Assembly (NCBI RefSeq): GCF_000428865.1
Contig: NZ_AUAT01000006.1
Coordinates: forward strand, 35,584 to 99,583
Length of the DNA: 64,000 bases
Origin: Eremococcus coleocola DSM 15696
Lineage (GTDB): Bacteria > Bacillota > Bacilli > Lactobacillales > Aerococcaceae
Reading direction: 5' to 3'
Shown one piece after another: positions 56,043-64,000 of the stretch; the stretch's first letter is position 1; every line of letters begins with the position of its first letter. Position numbers and translations under genes: made by a program. The notes below the pieces were generated by a model. That model worked only from the letters and a program-made list of their open reading frames with translations. It made no database searches and was not told the DNA's origin.

Positions 56043-56428
56043 CGGTTGACCGGTCTTACTTACCCTACCCATCGGCCCGCCACTACCAGGACCGCAAGAT
56101 GGCCAAATGGATGGGCTTTTTCCTATCGGAACACCAAACTGCCCTGGCTAAGCATGCCCACCCTCAAAACCTACCCGATAAACTAGCTTGGGATCAAATC
56201 TTACTCTACCTCGGTCAAGCTTATAGCCAACAGCTTCCTATCCAAATTGACTACTTAAGCTCTGTCCACGGTCAAAAAGAAGCCGTCCTCGCCCATAGCC
56301 AAGGCAAGGTCCTTAGCTTAAGTGCTGACCGGGTAGACCTTACAGGACCCCATACTTTTAAGAGTATTCCCTTAGAACAAATTATCGATTTACACATGAT
56401 TGAGGAGGAGGATTATGACCCAAAATAA
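56039..56428 (+). CDS. YolD-like protein
   Basis: A 129-residue protein that fits the YolD-like family: a short N-terminus with LPYPSARHYQDRKMAKWMGF, then a mostly beta region (ILLYLGQAYSQQLPIQIDYL, FKSIPLEQIIDLHM). YolD-like proteins are typically encoded next to UvrX/UmuC polymerases and are thought to assist them. It overlaps uvrX-type by 4 bp (ATGA) and the next gene by 14 bp, so the whole set is translationally coupled. Confidence 0.78.
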   Translation: MTVDRSYLPYPSARHYQDRKMAKWMGFFLSEHQTALAKHAHPQNLPDKLAWDQILLYLGQAYSQQLPIQIDYLSSVHGQKEAVLAHSQGKVLSLSADRVDLTGPHTFKSIPLEQIIDLHMIEEEDYDPK

Positions 56429-56714
56429 AGTTGACCAAGCTAGCCTACAATTTGACTACTTTAGCCAAAATTACCGTCAATTCCAAGAAGACTTTTATAC
56501 CTATTCCCGCATCCCCCTACCCCTCACCTTTATGCGGGATGACCTCTTGCTGAACATGGCCAATGGCCAGCGTAATTATTTCAAACTCAATGCCCAAAAT
56601 GCCCAAGATAACCATGACCATTATTTTCACTTTACCCTCCATACCCAAAAGCAAAGTCCTTATATCAGGACTTATAAGTATGTCGGCCATACTCTTGAAT
56701 TTCCCACAAACTAA
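56415..56714 (+). CDS. Small unknown protein, fourth gene of the SOS-like operon
   Basis: A ~99-residue soluble protein I do not recognise (start MTQNKVDQASLQFDYFSQNY). It is rich in Gln, Asn, Tyr and Phe and looks mostly beta in its second half (RNYFKLNAQNAQDNHDHYFH). The start codon lies inside the YolD-like gene with GAGGAGGAG just upstream, an excellent RBS, so it is clearly translated with the operon. No cysteines and no membrane helix. Being coupled to a HdiR-regulated translesion polymerase suggests a DNA-damage or mutagenesis-related role, which is inference. Confidence 0.75.
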   Translation: MTQNKVDQASLQFDYFSQNYRQFQEDFYTYSRIPLPLTFMRDDLLLNMANGQRNYFKLNAQNAQDNHDHYFHFTLHTQKQSPYIRTYKYVGHTLEFPTN

Positions 56715-56738
56715 CTCCGAAAACCCTAAGTACACAAA

Positions 56739-56797
56739 AACAGCCAAGTAAGTCATTGCCCTCCTTAAAGGATAAACAATGGCCAACTTGGCTGTTT
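56739..56797. terminator. Bidirectional terminator between the SOS-like operon and opuCD
   Basis: AACAGCCAAGT (56739) pairs with ACTTGGCTGTT (ending 56796), with a nested stem around CATTG/CAATG. T-runs are modest on both sides. Confidence 0.75.
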
Positions 56798-56803
56798 ATT
56801 ACA

Positions 56804-57433
56804 TTAAAAATAAGGATGAACTTTCTTCAATACACCATACAAGAGATTCCAAAATATATTAACCAACAAACACAAAATCACCGTTAAAAGCGTACCCCAG
56901 ACCAACTTGATTAAATCCATGGTCCGCAAGCCTTCAAACAAAATCTTACCTAAGCCACCGCCATTAATCACTGCAGCCATGGTGGCGATTCCCACTGTAG
57001 AAGTGGTGGAAATTTTCAAACCGGTCACAATCGTAGGCATGGCTAAAGGAATTTGGACCCGATGCAAGACTTGGCGCTGGGTCATCCCCATGGCATCAGC
57101 CACTTCCAAGACTCTGTCATCTACCTGATCTAAGCCCAATAAAATATTCCGTACTAAAATATATTGGACATAGACGACTAAAACAATTATAGCGGTTGTC
57201 TTCCCTAAACCGGTCACCGGTATCAATAAGGCAAAGACTGCTAAAGAAGGAATGGCATAAATAACGGATAATAGGTAAATTGAACCATTCCGCAAATTGG
57301 GCCAGCGTCGAATCAAGGCAACCAAGGCCAAGGAAAACAACAAAGCAAACATCATAGCTAAGCTCACCAACTGCACATGCTCAACAAAAGCTTGGATTAA
57401 TTTATCTGAAGATTTTTTCCAGTATTCCATCAT
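56804..57433 (-). CDS. Osmoprotectant ABC transporter permease (OpuCD/OpuBD-like)
   Basis: A 209-residue permease of the glycine betaine/carnitine/choline importer type, with about six helices and the coupling loop EVADAMGMTQRQVLHRVQIP. Block GIATMAAVINGGGLGKILFE is typical. It is last in the operon and overlaps the ATPase gene by 4 bp. It pairs with the second permease encoded at 59190-59819. Confidence 0.88.
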   Translation of the reverse strand: MMEYWKKSSDKLIQAFVEHVQLVSLAMMFALLFSLALVALIRRWPNLRNGSIYLLSVIYAIPSLAVFALLIPVTGLGKTTAIIVLVVYVQYILVRNILLGLDQVDDRVLEVADAMGMTQRQVLHRVQIPLAMPTIVTGLKISTTSTVGIATMAAVINGGGLGKILFEGLRTMDLIKLVWGTLLTVILCLLVNIFWNLLYGVLKKVHPYF

Positions 57434-58203
57434 GATAATTCACTCCATAAACGACTTTGTTGCTTGACTGTATCCATCAAAGCCGCCACAAAGGGTGTGG
57501 CCGGTGCTTGGATAATGGCTTGTGGCCGGTCAAATTGACATAATTGCCCTTGGTCCATAATCATGACCCGGTCACCTAAGGTGAAGGCCTCCATAATATC
57601 ATGAGTCACCAAAACAAAGGTCTTGTCATCAAATTGTTGTTGAATTTCCTTTAATTCGGTCTGCATGGAAGACCGGGTGATGGCATCAATGGCACCAAAG
57701 GGCTCATCTAATAACATCACCTTGGGATTGGCTGCCAAGGCTCGGGCCACACCTACTCTTTGCTGTTGGCCGCCGGACAATTCCTTGGGATAACGGTCGC
57801 GGTAATCCGCTGCGGGCAAATGAACTAAGTCAAGGACTTGGTCCACCCGGGCCTTAATTTGACCTTTGGTCCAACCCAACAGTTCTGGCACCACTGCAAT
57901 ATTGCCAGCCACAGTAAGATGGGGGAAAAGCCCCACTTCTTGGACCACATAGCCCATTTGCCGTCTTAAGTCCGTGACATCCTGACTTTTAATATCTTGG
58001 CCGTTGAAACGAATGGTTCCTGAATCTGCCTCAATGAGGCGGTTAATCATTTTTAAGGTAGTGGTTTTACCCGACCCTGACGTGCCCAAGACCGTGATAA
58101 ATTCACCCGAGAAGATATCAAAGGACAGGTCACGTACGGCCTGAGTCTTCCCTTGGGGGAAATTTTTATTAACATGGTCAAATTGAATCATTGGTGCTTG
58201 CAT
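57430..58203 (-). CDS. Osmoprotectant ABC transporter ATP-binding protein without CBS domains (OpuCA-like)
   Basis: A 257-residue ATPase of the OpuCA/ProV type. Walker A LGTSGSGKTTTLK, signature LSGGQQQRVG, Walker B VMLLDEPFGAIDA, and TFVLVTHDIMEAF. Typical OpuCA proteins have about 120 further residues forming two CBS domains that sense ionic strength or nucleotides; here the protein stops soon after the ATPase core (VAALMDTVKQQSRLWSELS), so this control is missing. A 108-bp gap with hairpins separates it from the binding-protein gene upstream. Confidence 0.9.
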   Translation of the reverse strand: MQAPMIQFDHVNKNFPQGKTQAVRDLSFDIFSGEFITVLGTSGSGKTTTLKMINRLIEADSGTIRFNGQDIKSQDVTDLRRQMGYVVQEVGLFPHLTVAGNIAVVPELLGWTKGQIKARVDQVLDLVHLPAADYRDRYPKELSGGQQQRVGVARALAANPKVMLLDEPFGAIDAITRSSMQTELKEIQQQFDDKTFVLVTHDIMEAFTLGDRVMIMDQGQLCQFDRPQAIIQAPATPFVAALMDTVKQQSRLWSELS

Positions 58204-58248
58204 GTATTTACTCCTTTAAGCTGAAGGTGACTTGATTGATGCGGTGAA

Positions 58249-58308
58249 GCTGACAAAAATCAGCAAGACTCAGTCCGGATTTTTGCCTAGAAAGCCTAAG
58301 GCCGAGTC
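58249..58308 (-). other. Intercistronic hairpins between opuCC-like and opuCA-like genes
   Basis: GACTC (58267) pairs with GAGTC (ending 58308), with CCGG/GGCC-type pairs inside, and GCTGA (58249) pairs with TCAGC (ending 58264). They lie in the only sizeable gap within the operon and may set the ratio of binding protein to ATPase. Confidence 0.5.
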
Positions 58309-58311
58309 AAT

Positions 58312-59193
58312 CTACTTAAGTGATTGATAGAATTCTTTAGCGACATCTTCATAGTCTTGACCATCCACATCCACTTTGGCATTCAATTCAATCATGGTCT
58401 TAGTATCGAGCTTGGCTGACAGTTTATTAATAATATCTGCCACATCTTGATGGTCCTTTAAGAAATCTTGACGAATCACTGGGGCCAAATTATAAGGTGG
58501 CCAGAAGGCTTTGTCGTCCTCTAAAACCACATATTGGTCACTGTTCACTAATTGTCCTTCCGTCGTATAGGCCGGTGCTAAATCAGCTTCATTTGAGGCC
58601 AAAACTTGGTATTTCAAACTATTATCATAGATGGTAGATGATTTAAAAGCGAAGTCACCGTAAGTTTGGGCTAAACCAAGTAAACCATCTTCCCGTTGGT
58701 CAAATTCCCCTTGGGAGGCAAAACGCACGTCTTTGGCCTTAGCTTGAAGGTCAGAAATAGTCTTAATACCTAATTTATCGGCACTTTCCTTACGCATCAC
58801 TAACCCCTGGCTGTCAGAAGCAGGTGAATAATCTAACCAAGTTAATTTAAATTGCTTTTCATACTCGGCTTTAACCATATCGTAAACCTTTTGTGGATCA
58901 GTTTCTAAATGTAATTTCAAAATAGATAAAAGCGCAGTCCCAGTATATTCAGGGTACAAGTCAATTTCATCGTTAACAATAGAAGTATGGATGACCGAAG
59001 AGGCAATCGAAGAAACTCGGTCAACCTTATAGCCTTGATCTTCCAGGGCTAGGGCATAAATTTCCCCAACAATTAAAGATTCGGTAAAATCTTTAGATCC
59101 CACGCGAATACTTTTATCCGCCGCTAAAGCGCGACCAGGCAATAAGGCTAAGAGACTAACTAAAACTAAAATAGACATAAGAACTTTTTTCAT
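58312..59193 (-). CDS. Osmoprotectant-binding protein (OpuCC-like), without lipobox
   Basis: A 293-residue binding protein of the OpuAC/QAT type for glycine betaine, carnitine or choline. The signal peptide MKKVLMSILVLVSLLALLPG ends in RALAA, a signal peptidase I site; no cysteine is present, so it is not predicted to be lipidated. The family blocks RVGSKDFTESLIVGEIYAL and DLYPEYTGTALLSIL, and LAPAYTTEGQLV, are clear. It overlaps the permease gene upstream by 4 bp. This is the second solute-binding protein in the window without a lipobox. Confidence 0.9.
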   Translation of the reverse strand: MKKVLMSILVLVSLLALLPGRALAADKSIRVGSKDFTESLIVGEIYALALEDQGYKVDRVSSIASSVIHTSIVNDEIDLYPEYTGTALLSILKLHLETDPQKVYDMVKAEYEKQFKLTWLDYSPASDSQGLVMRKESADKLGIKTISDLQAKAKDVRFASQGEFDQREDGLLGLAQTYGDFAFKSSTIYDNSLKYQVLASNEADLAPAYTTEGQLVNSDQYVVLEDDKAFWPPYNLAPVIRQDFLKDHQDVADIINKLSAKLDTKTMIELNAKVDVDGQDYEDVAKEFYQSLK

Positions 59194-59819
59194 GATTTTT
59201 CACTCACTTTCACTAAATAATCCATCAGTATCAAAGAAAACAAGGATAGGATGGCCACCGAACCACCACCAATAACTAAAAGGTCCATCCGGTAAAGGCC
59301 TAGACCGGTAACAATCAAAGAACCCAAACCACCGGCACCAATATAGGTAGCCAAGGTGGCTGAAGCAATGATTTCGACCAAGGCTAATTTAATCCCCGTT
59401 AAAATATGAGGTAAAGCCAAAGGCAAGGTCACCCGTTTAAATAATTGACCACTCGACATGCCCATAGCCAGACCGGTTTCTTTTAATACCGCCGGCACTT
59501 CCATAAAACCTAGGGTCATATTCATAATTAAGGGTGGCAGGGCTAGAAAAACTAAGGCCAGCAAGGCAGGCGTCCGGCCAACGCCCAAAAAAGGAATCAT
59601 AATAAAGAGGACCGCCAAGGAAGGAATGACCCTTAGGCCTTGAGCCAGAAAGAAAATCATTTGCCGACTTAATTGATGACGACTAGCCCAATAGGCCAAG
59701 GAAAAAGCTAGGATAAATGCTGCTCCTAAAGCTGTCAGGCTTAATCCAATGTGTTGGCCCACATAGAGCCAATACATTGAACTATTACTTTGAAAATATG
59801 TAATCATATCATTGAGCAT
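59190..59819 (-). CDS. Osmoprotectant ABC transporter permease (OpuCB/OpuBB-like)
   Basis: A 209-residue permease with about six helices; coupling loop ETGLAMGMSSGQLFKRVTLP and the block TLATYIGAGGLGSLIVTGLG identify the family. RBS GAGGAGATCAGCC precedes the ATG. It is the first transporter gene, so the order is permease, binding protein, ATPase, permease, unlike the usual ATPase-first opuC order. The MarR-type gene lies 70 bp upstream in the same direction. Confidence 0.88.
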   Translation of the reverse strand: MLNDMITYFQSNSSMYWLYVGQHIGLSLTALGAAFILAFSLAYWASRHQLSRQMIFFLAQGLRVIPSLAVLFIMIPFLGVGRTPALLALVFLALPPLIMNMTLGFMEVPAVLKETGLAMGMSSGQLFKRVTLPLALPHILTGIKLALVEIIASATLATYIGAGGLGSLIVTGLGLYRMDLLVIGGGSVAILSLFSLILMDYLVKVSEKS

Positions 59820-59888
59820 GGCTGATCTCCTCGACTAAATTTGTTTTTTCTATTTCTACTCGCATCAAAATTATCCTTAATTTTTCCA

Positions 59889-60329
59889 TCAATAATCTTT
59901 CTGAGCCAAATTATGTTGAATCCGTTGTAAATAAGCTTCAAATTCTTTAATTTCAGCCGGCAAAAAACCTTGATAAAAAACCTGATCCAACTCTTCTGAT
60001 ATATGCAAGGCAATTTCTTCCTGCTGACGACCCAAGTCTGTTAGGAAAAAGACTTTTTTACGTTGGTCTTGGGCGTGAGCCCGGCAATCAACCAAGCCTA
60101 GGGATTCTAATTTTTTTAACATAATGGATGCGGTGTTGGTGGCTAACCCAGTAGCTAAAGCCAAGTCTGTGCCAGTTTGGTCCCCTTTTTCATAGAGGAC
60201 AGCTAACAATTTATTTTGCTCCGCTGTAAATAAGATATCTTTTTCTTGAGACAGTAGCTTGTTATAAAGCCGGCCATTTAATAATTTGATGTTATGAATG
60301 ATATAACCGCCATTTTGTAGTTGCGACAT
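59889..60329 (-). CDS. MarR-family transcriptional regulator
   Basis: A ~146-residue winged-helix regulator (MSQLQNGGYIIHNIKLLNGR). The DNA-binding core is visible in TGTDLALATGLATNTASIML and the wing in DCRAHAQDQRKKVFFLTDLG. I chose the ATG at 60329 because AAAGGGGAGGATT lies just upstream; an in-frame start at 60347 overlaps that RBS. Two 21-bp-spaced repeats lie in its promoter. Its position directly before the osmoprotectant operon suggests it controls that operon, as MarR-like GbsR/OpcR proteins do elsewhere. Confidence 0.88.
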   Translation of the reverse strand: MSQLQNGGYIIHNIKLLNGRLYNKLLSQEKDILFTAEQNKLLAVLYEKGDQTGTDLALATGLATNTASIMLKKLESLGLVDCRAHAQDQRKKVFFLTDLGRQQEEIALHISEELDQVFYQGFLPAEIKEFEAYLQRIQHNLAQKDY

Positions 60330-60371
60330 AGAATCCTCCCCTTTCACTAACTTTTTAATCTAAATAAAATT

Positions 60372-60406
60372 AGTTCTATTTAGATAGATTATAGTTCTAT
60401 ATAGAC
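60372..60406 (-). promoter_or_regulatory. Likely MarR operator: two repeats 21 bp apart
   Basis: AGTTCTATTTAGAT (60372) and AGTTCTATATAGAC (60393) are near-identical, each holding a TCTA-xx-TAGA dyad, and are spaced two helical turns apart, 43 bp upstream of the marR-type start. Confidence 0.7.
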
Positions 60407-60429
60407 ACAAAGTCAATTTACTTGCTCAC

Positions 60430-60475
60430 AAAAAATCAGCCACCTTCTTTCATAAGAAAGTGACTGATTTTTTAT
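60430..60475 (-). terminator. Terminator after the C69 dipeptidase pseudogene
   Basis: AAAAAATCAG-x-CAC-x-TTCTT pairs with AAGAA-x-GTG-x-CTGATTTTTT around CATA. It lies 14 bp past the stop at 60489. Confidence 0.85.
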
Positions 60476-60488
60476 CGAATAATTCGTT

Positions 60489-61969
60489 TTAACCATCTGA
60501 ACGATGGAAAGAATTTTGCATGCGGTTAGAAGCAAGGAAGAGGATTTGATCTAATAATTTGTCCGTTGCAGCCTTAGCTAGATCCGCCATGGCCTGGTTG
60601 GCTTCTTTGCATAGGTCTACTACCGCCTTATTCTCAACATAAAGACCATCAAATTTGTGTAGATGGGCGTGGCCTTGAGCCTGTAAATTCAATTGATAAC
60701 GCTCAATTAAAGGTAGGGCCTTTTGATAGTGGGGATCGGCTAGGGCCGCGATTAAGCGATTAGCCCAATAAAAGTTATCCGTACGAATCATTTGGTTAGT
60801 CTGGCTAAGATAAGATGGCATGGTCTTAACATTGGCATAAAATGGAATTAAGGCATTAAAAGGATTAGAACCAAAAGCTAACCATTCGATGGCTTGAATG
60901 GCAGGAGCGACATAAGGACGAATTTGAATCAAACCAAGCACATTATTCCGATTAATCCCAATCGGCCGATACGGCTTAGAACTTTTTTTATCATAGACAT
61001 CATAAGGAGTGCCTTGATAGTGGTTAGACAGAATGGTTTTTACATCCTCAATCGTAATCTTACGGTCAGGGACCAAAGCCCAAGGAATATTATCTGAATC
61101 AGGGCCAAAATCAGCTTGAGGACCATCCCAGGCATAAGATTTTCCATTAAAATATCGACCCATGACCCAAGCTCGTGGCGTATTATAAACATGGTCAGCA
61201 TCACTTTGACTACCAAAAGCCCAGCGGGGATTGAAGTCGCCTTCTTGACCTAAGTCTAAATGATGATCCTGAATAAAATCCTTTAAATCTGCTGAACATA
61301 AGTGATTATTTTGAGCGCCGAAAGCATCTTCTAAGTCAAACTGGTCAATACCTAACTGGTTAGGCATCATGACATAAGCATCGTCGGGAACCCGCTTAGC
61401 AATCCAATGGTGCCCCCCACAGTTTCTAGCCACCAAATTTCGTGTTTATCTTGGAAGGCAATCCCGTTCATTTCATAAGTTCCAAATTCCTCTAGGAGAC
61501 CACCTAAGCGCACCACCCCTTGACGGGCTGATTTAATATAAGGGAGAACCAGGGTGACAAAGTCTTCTTCGCCAATGCCACCAACTTGTTCAGGGACATA
61601 ATCCGCTTGTCCTGGCTGACCTTGACTCGCATGGTATTCAACCAAGGGGTCAGCCCCTAAGACGCGGGCATTTGAAGTAATCGTTTCGGTAGCAGACATG
61701 GCCACATTGGCTTGGTTGACCCCAAAAGCACCATAGATACCATCTTTACCCAAGGCATCCGGTGTCACCGTATAGGTCATAGGGTTATCTGGTAGGTCAA
61801 TTTTCACATGGGATAATACGGATTGATAGTGTCGTGGCTGGTCTTGTGCTAGGACCACCGTTTTCTTTTTCTCAATAAAAGAACCGGCGCCAGAGTCCTC
61901 ATTCCGTGCCACCATCGTGGACCCATCATAAGAAGCTCCTTTACCGATTAAGATTGTTGTACATGCCAT
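60489..61969 (-). pseudogene. C69 family dipeptidase, frameshifted in a G-run
   Basis: A PepD-type (peptidase family C69) Ntn-hydrolase. The start [20 protein letters not shown] has the catalytic Cys3 after removal of the leader, and NEDSG is typical. The frame is lost after IWWLETVGG at a run of six G on the minus strand (C at 61413-61418). Adding one G continues as [20 protein letters not shown], the expected family sequence, to the stop at 60489 with LFLASNRMQNSFHRSDG. Intact length would be about 493 residues. Recent mutation, phase variation, or homopolymer error are all possible. Confidence 0.88.
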
Positions 61970-62100
61970 TTGCTTATCCCCCTTTTTAATGTGACTCTAT
62001 TATAGGCGGGTCGACAGCAAATTGCAAAAATTGGTGTTGAAGTGCGCGCGTTTCTAAGGAATAATCACTGCGCACACCTGCTTCCAGTATCTTGAAAGTA

Positions 62101-62182
62101 GAACTTTTCTGAGGTATTTCATGCGAGTTTTTCAAAAACTGGAACTTTTCTGGTCCTTTTCATAAAAGTCTTCATAACCTAA
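62101..62182. repeat. Two 41-bp tandem repeats
   Basis: GAACTTTTCT recurs at 62101 and 62142 (41 bp apart), with about 55-60% identity over the full unit. A further diverged unit may precede it. The gap 61970-62212 contains no gene. Confidence 0.5.
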
Positions 62183-62212
62183 ACCTTAGATTTACCATTT
62201 ACCCGCCCTTAA

Positions 62213-63583
62213 TTAATAACAAAAATCAAATTCTAATTCAGTTGGATCAACAAACTTATAATGGCGTTCAACCAAAGCGGGAACAAACATACCTAGCGCA
62301 TCAATTGAAGCTTGATGACTATCATGGAAAAGTACCAACATATCATCCGAAAGTTGCGACATAATCTGATCATAAATTGGTTGGCCCTCAGCGAACTTCC
62401 AATCCATGGTGTCTGTATTCCAGGTAATGGAGGTCAAATCAGGGATTAACTGGTAAACCCGTTTGCCCCCAGATCCATAAGGCATCCGATAATAACGCGG
62501 CGTCACCCCGGTCACTTTTTGGATAATCGCTTGAGTCTTATTAATTTGGTCTAAGACAGCTTGGTCAGAAATCTTAGCAAAGTCTGGATGGTCATACGAA
62601 TGGTTGCCGATTTCATGACCCGCCTTAGCTACCCGTTGTGCAATGTCTGGATAAAGTTCAACCGACCGTCCCACCATAAAGAAGGTTGCCTTAACATGGT
62701 ATTTATCCAGAATTGCTAGAGCCTGATCGGTGGTATCTAGGGCAGGACCATCATCGAAGGTCAAAGCGATTTTCGGACGAATATCTAGATCAGTATCATT
62801 CATCTTCTGGGCTGCATAATCAATATCAAATATATCAAGTATTTCATCTTTAGTGAAAACCTTTCTTTGATGTTCTTTAGCTAGCTTATCAATGAATTGA
62901 TCCAAGAATTGATAAAATTCAGTCTGGTCTTGGTCAACTTGAGGATGGTGGGCTACCTTTTTTAACGACAGATTAAAGTTCACAGCCGTCTGAACAATTT
63001 CTTTTACTTGCGACCGGTCAAAGTCTCGATACTTTTCTAACTTAGCCAAGGCTTGATTCAGTCCGATGATAGTCTGCCAGTCCGCCTGGGCTTGTCTCTT
63101 TGCCTGATCTAATAGCTCAGTCATAGCATCCGAGTTTGACCAAGCAAAATCTTGGTCTAAAAGCGCCACTTGCTCAGAACTTAAATCTGCTTTAAATTTC
63201 GCCTGACCTTCTCTCAATTGAGTGAGGTTGGGTTTTTGGTAAAGTGAAAATAGGTCCGCTTGAATCTTAAACTTTGCTTTGCCTTGGTCCAAGATTCTTT
63301 GCCATTGATATCTAGGTTCACCTACCAAACGCTTAACCGCACCTTGAGCCCGTTTAAGATCACCAGAATCTAGCTTTTCATTTAAAAAAACAAAGTCCTT
63401 ATCCTGATAAAGCTGAGCAATTAAAGCTTCAGCATGGTTGAGTCGATAACTGGTATTAAACGGCACAAAATGAAAAAGCAAGACTAAACAGACCAGGGTA
63501 AGCAAGGTTAAAACGAAGTGCTCACGTCTAATTAACCTTTTTAGCTTGTTTGAACTTGCTTGTCTGTTTAAATCTTGCATCAT
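62213..63583 (-). CDS. Polysaccharide deacetylase (PgdA-like), membrane anchored
   Basis: A 456-residue protein with one N-terminal membrane helix (about 25-47), a long helical, Lys/Gln-rich extracellular stalk (about 50-260), and a C-terminal NodB-homology domain (about 265-450). The metal/catalytic motifs are present: ALTFDDGPALDTT (motif 1), GHEIGNHSYDHPDF (motif 2), RYYRMPYGSGGKR (motif 3), TWNTDTMDW (motif 4) and LVLFHDS (motif 5). It would remove acetyl groups from peptidoglycan GlcNAc, as PgdA does, giving lysozyme resistance. RBS AAGGAGATAGAG before the ATG. Confidence 0.9.
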   Translation of the reverse strand: MMQDLNRQASSNKLKRLIRREHFVLTLLTLVCLVLLFHFVPFNTSYRLNHAEALIAQLYQDKDFVFLNEKLDSGDLKRAQGAVKRLVGEPRYQWQRILDQGKAKFKIQADLFSLYQKPNLTQLREGQAKFKADLSSEQVALLDQDFAWSNSDAMTELLDQAKRQAQADWQTIIGLNQALAKLEKYRDFDRSQVKEIVQTAVNFNLSLKKVAHHPQVDQDQTEFYQFLDQFIDKLAKEHQRKVFTKDEILDIFDIDYAAQKMNDTDLDIRPKIALTFDDGPALDTTDQALAILDKYHVKATFFMVGRSVELYPDIAQRVAKAGHEIGNHSYDHPDFAKISDQAVLDQINKTQAIIQKVTGVTPRYYRMPYGSGGKRVYQLIPDLTSITWNTDTMDWKFAEGQPIYDQIMSQLSDDMLVLFHDSHQASIDALGMFVPALVERHYKFVDPTELEFDFCY

Positions 63584-63754
63584 GGCTCTATCTCCTTATT
63601 AAATCCCAGCTTCTCCTTCCTTATATTTTACCAAAATAAACCGCAATATCTATTAAATTTTTTATAAATTGGAGCAATTTATCTCAATAAAACTAGGTAA
63701 AAACCAAGGAAAGTCTTCATGCATATTCTTTACTCACAATTTATGATGATAAGC

Positions 63755-64000
63755 CTAAGGAATAATAAGTATTTGACCAGGGAAAATTAAATTTGATGTT
63801 AAATTATTTGCTTGCTTCAGCGCATCGAGACTAATCCCAAATTTACGCGCTATATTATAAAGATTATCGCCGGACTTAACGGTATACTGTTTTTCCGGAC
63901 TTGGATCGGGATCTGGTTCTGGTTCCGGATCTGGGTATTCTTTTGCCGGATCTGGAATAATGAGCACGTCACCTATCTGGATAAAGTTTGAAGTTAACCC
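63755..64000 (-). CDS. LysM domain protein (partial, C-terminal end)
   Basis: The gene enters from the right edge; about 81 codons are visible. The edge shows the end of one LysM motif (LTSNFIQIGDVLIIP), then a Pro/Asp/Glu linker (PDPEPEPDPDPSPE), then a complete C-terminal LysM (YTVKSGDNLYNIARKFGISL to FPGQILIIP). LysM binds peptidoglycan GlcNAc, so this is a secreted cell-wall protein; the catalytic or other domain lies outside the window. Confidence 0.88.
   Translation of the reverse strand, partial: GLTSNFIQIGDVLIIPDPAKEYPDPEPEPDPDPSPEKQYTVKSGDNLYNIARKFGISLDALKQANNLTSNLIFPGQILIIP

Noticed and set aside
53941..56714. Prophage remnant suggested by the S24 repressor
   Set aside because: No integrase, structural or lysis genes flank it; the neighbours are chromosomal, and the operon fits a HdiR-UvrX module.
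58204..58311. Separate small gene between the OpuCC-like and OpuCA-like genes
   Set aside because: No start with a ribosome-binding site gives a frame of useful length; only hairpins are seen.

Overview
This is a low-GC Gram-positive chromosome segment. The gene order pcrA-ligA-camS-gatCAB, the sortase-free cell-wall gene set and the DUF969-DUF979-pcp and gamma/HdiR-type genes point to the order Lactobacillales, most likely the family Aerococcaceae (Aerococcus- or Facklamia-like); the family assignment is an inference from gene content and style, not from a marker comparison. No prophage, insertion sequence or CRISPR array is present.

Layout. 1-4.4 kb: an oligopeptide ABC importer on the minus strand (oppA, then a hairpin-rich spacer, then oppB-oppC-oppD, the last running off the window). 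4.6-14 kb: a DUF939/ArAE-type membrane protein, two paralogous membrane-anchored L,D-transpeptidases, a PdxK-like kinase overlapping endonuclease III, a Gfo/Idh/MocA oxidoreductase, and a small unknown gene overlapping uvrC. 14-23 kb: housekeeping block gatB-gatA-gatC-camS-ligA-pcrA, all minus. 23.4-28.3 kb: four unusual envelope or unknown genes (PurK-like pseudoenzyme, membrane-anchored glucosaminidase, HTH-like protein, zinc-ribbon/TM/beta-lactamase-like protein). 28.3-33 kb: a frameshifted oxidoreductase, an RlmI-type methyltransferase, an exported protein, an M42 aminopeptidase, all minus. 33-38 kb: a YhdH-type reductase, then a heterodimeric ABC exporter whose promoter sits between inverted repeats. 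38-39 kb: tRNA-Leu(GAG) followed by a decayed zone (butyrate kinase remnant, 72-bp repeats, miniature flavoprotein). 39-49 kb: an acidic exported protein, a HAD-like protein without its nucleophile, the DUF969-DUF979-pcp operon, a branched structured terminator, tex, a phosphatase and an NCS2 purine permease. 49-52 kb: a four-gene operon of a membrane-anchored MerR regulator and a YxlEFG-like ABC module. 52-56.8 kb: an ABC-F protein and an SOS-like operon (HdiR-type repressor with a 28-bp palindromic operator, UvrX/UmuC-type polymerase, YolD-like protein, unknown small protein). 56.8-60.4 kb: an OpuC-like osmoprotectant importer with an upstream MarR regulator. 60.4-64 kb: a frameshifted C69 dipeptidase, a polysaccharide deacetylase and the end of a LysM protein.

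Recurring themes. (1) Several genes keep a recognisable fold but have lost catalytic residues (PurK-like, beta-lactamase-like, HAD-like). (2) Both frameshifted genes are broken in runs of G. (3) Many intergenic spaces hold degenerate tandem repeats with a period of 40-41 bp (or 72 = 31+41 bp). (4) Both solute-binding proteins lack the lipobox cysteine, although CamS has one. The best candidates for under-described systems are the MerR-TM-zinc-ribbon/YxlEFG operon, the HdiR-UvrX-YolD-unknown operon, and the inverted-repeat-flanked exporter promoter.
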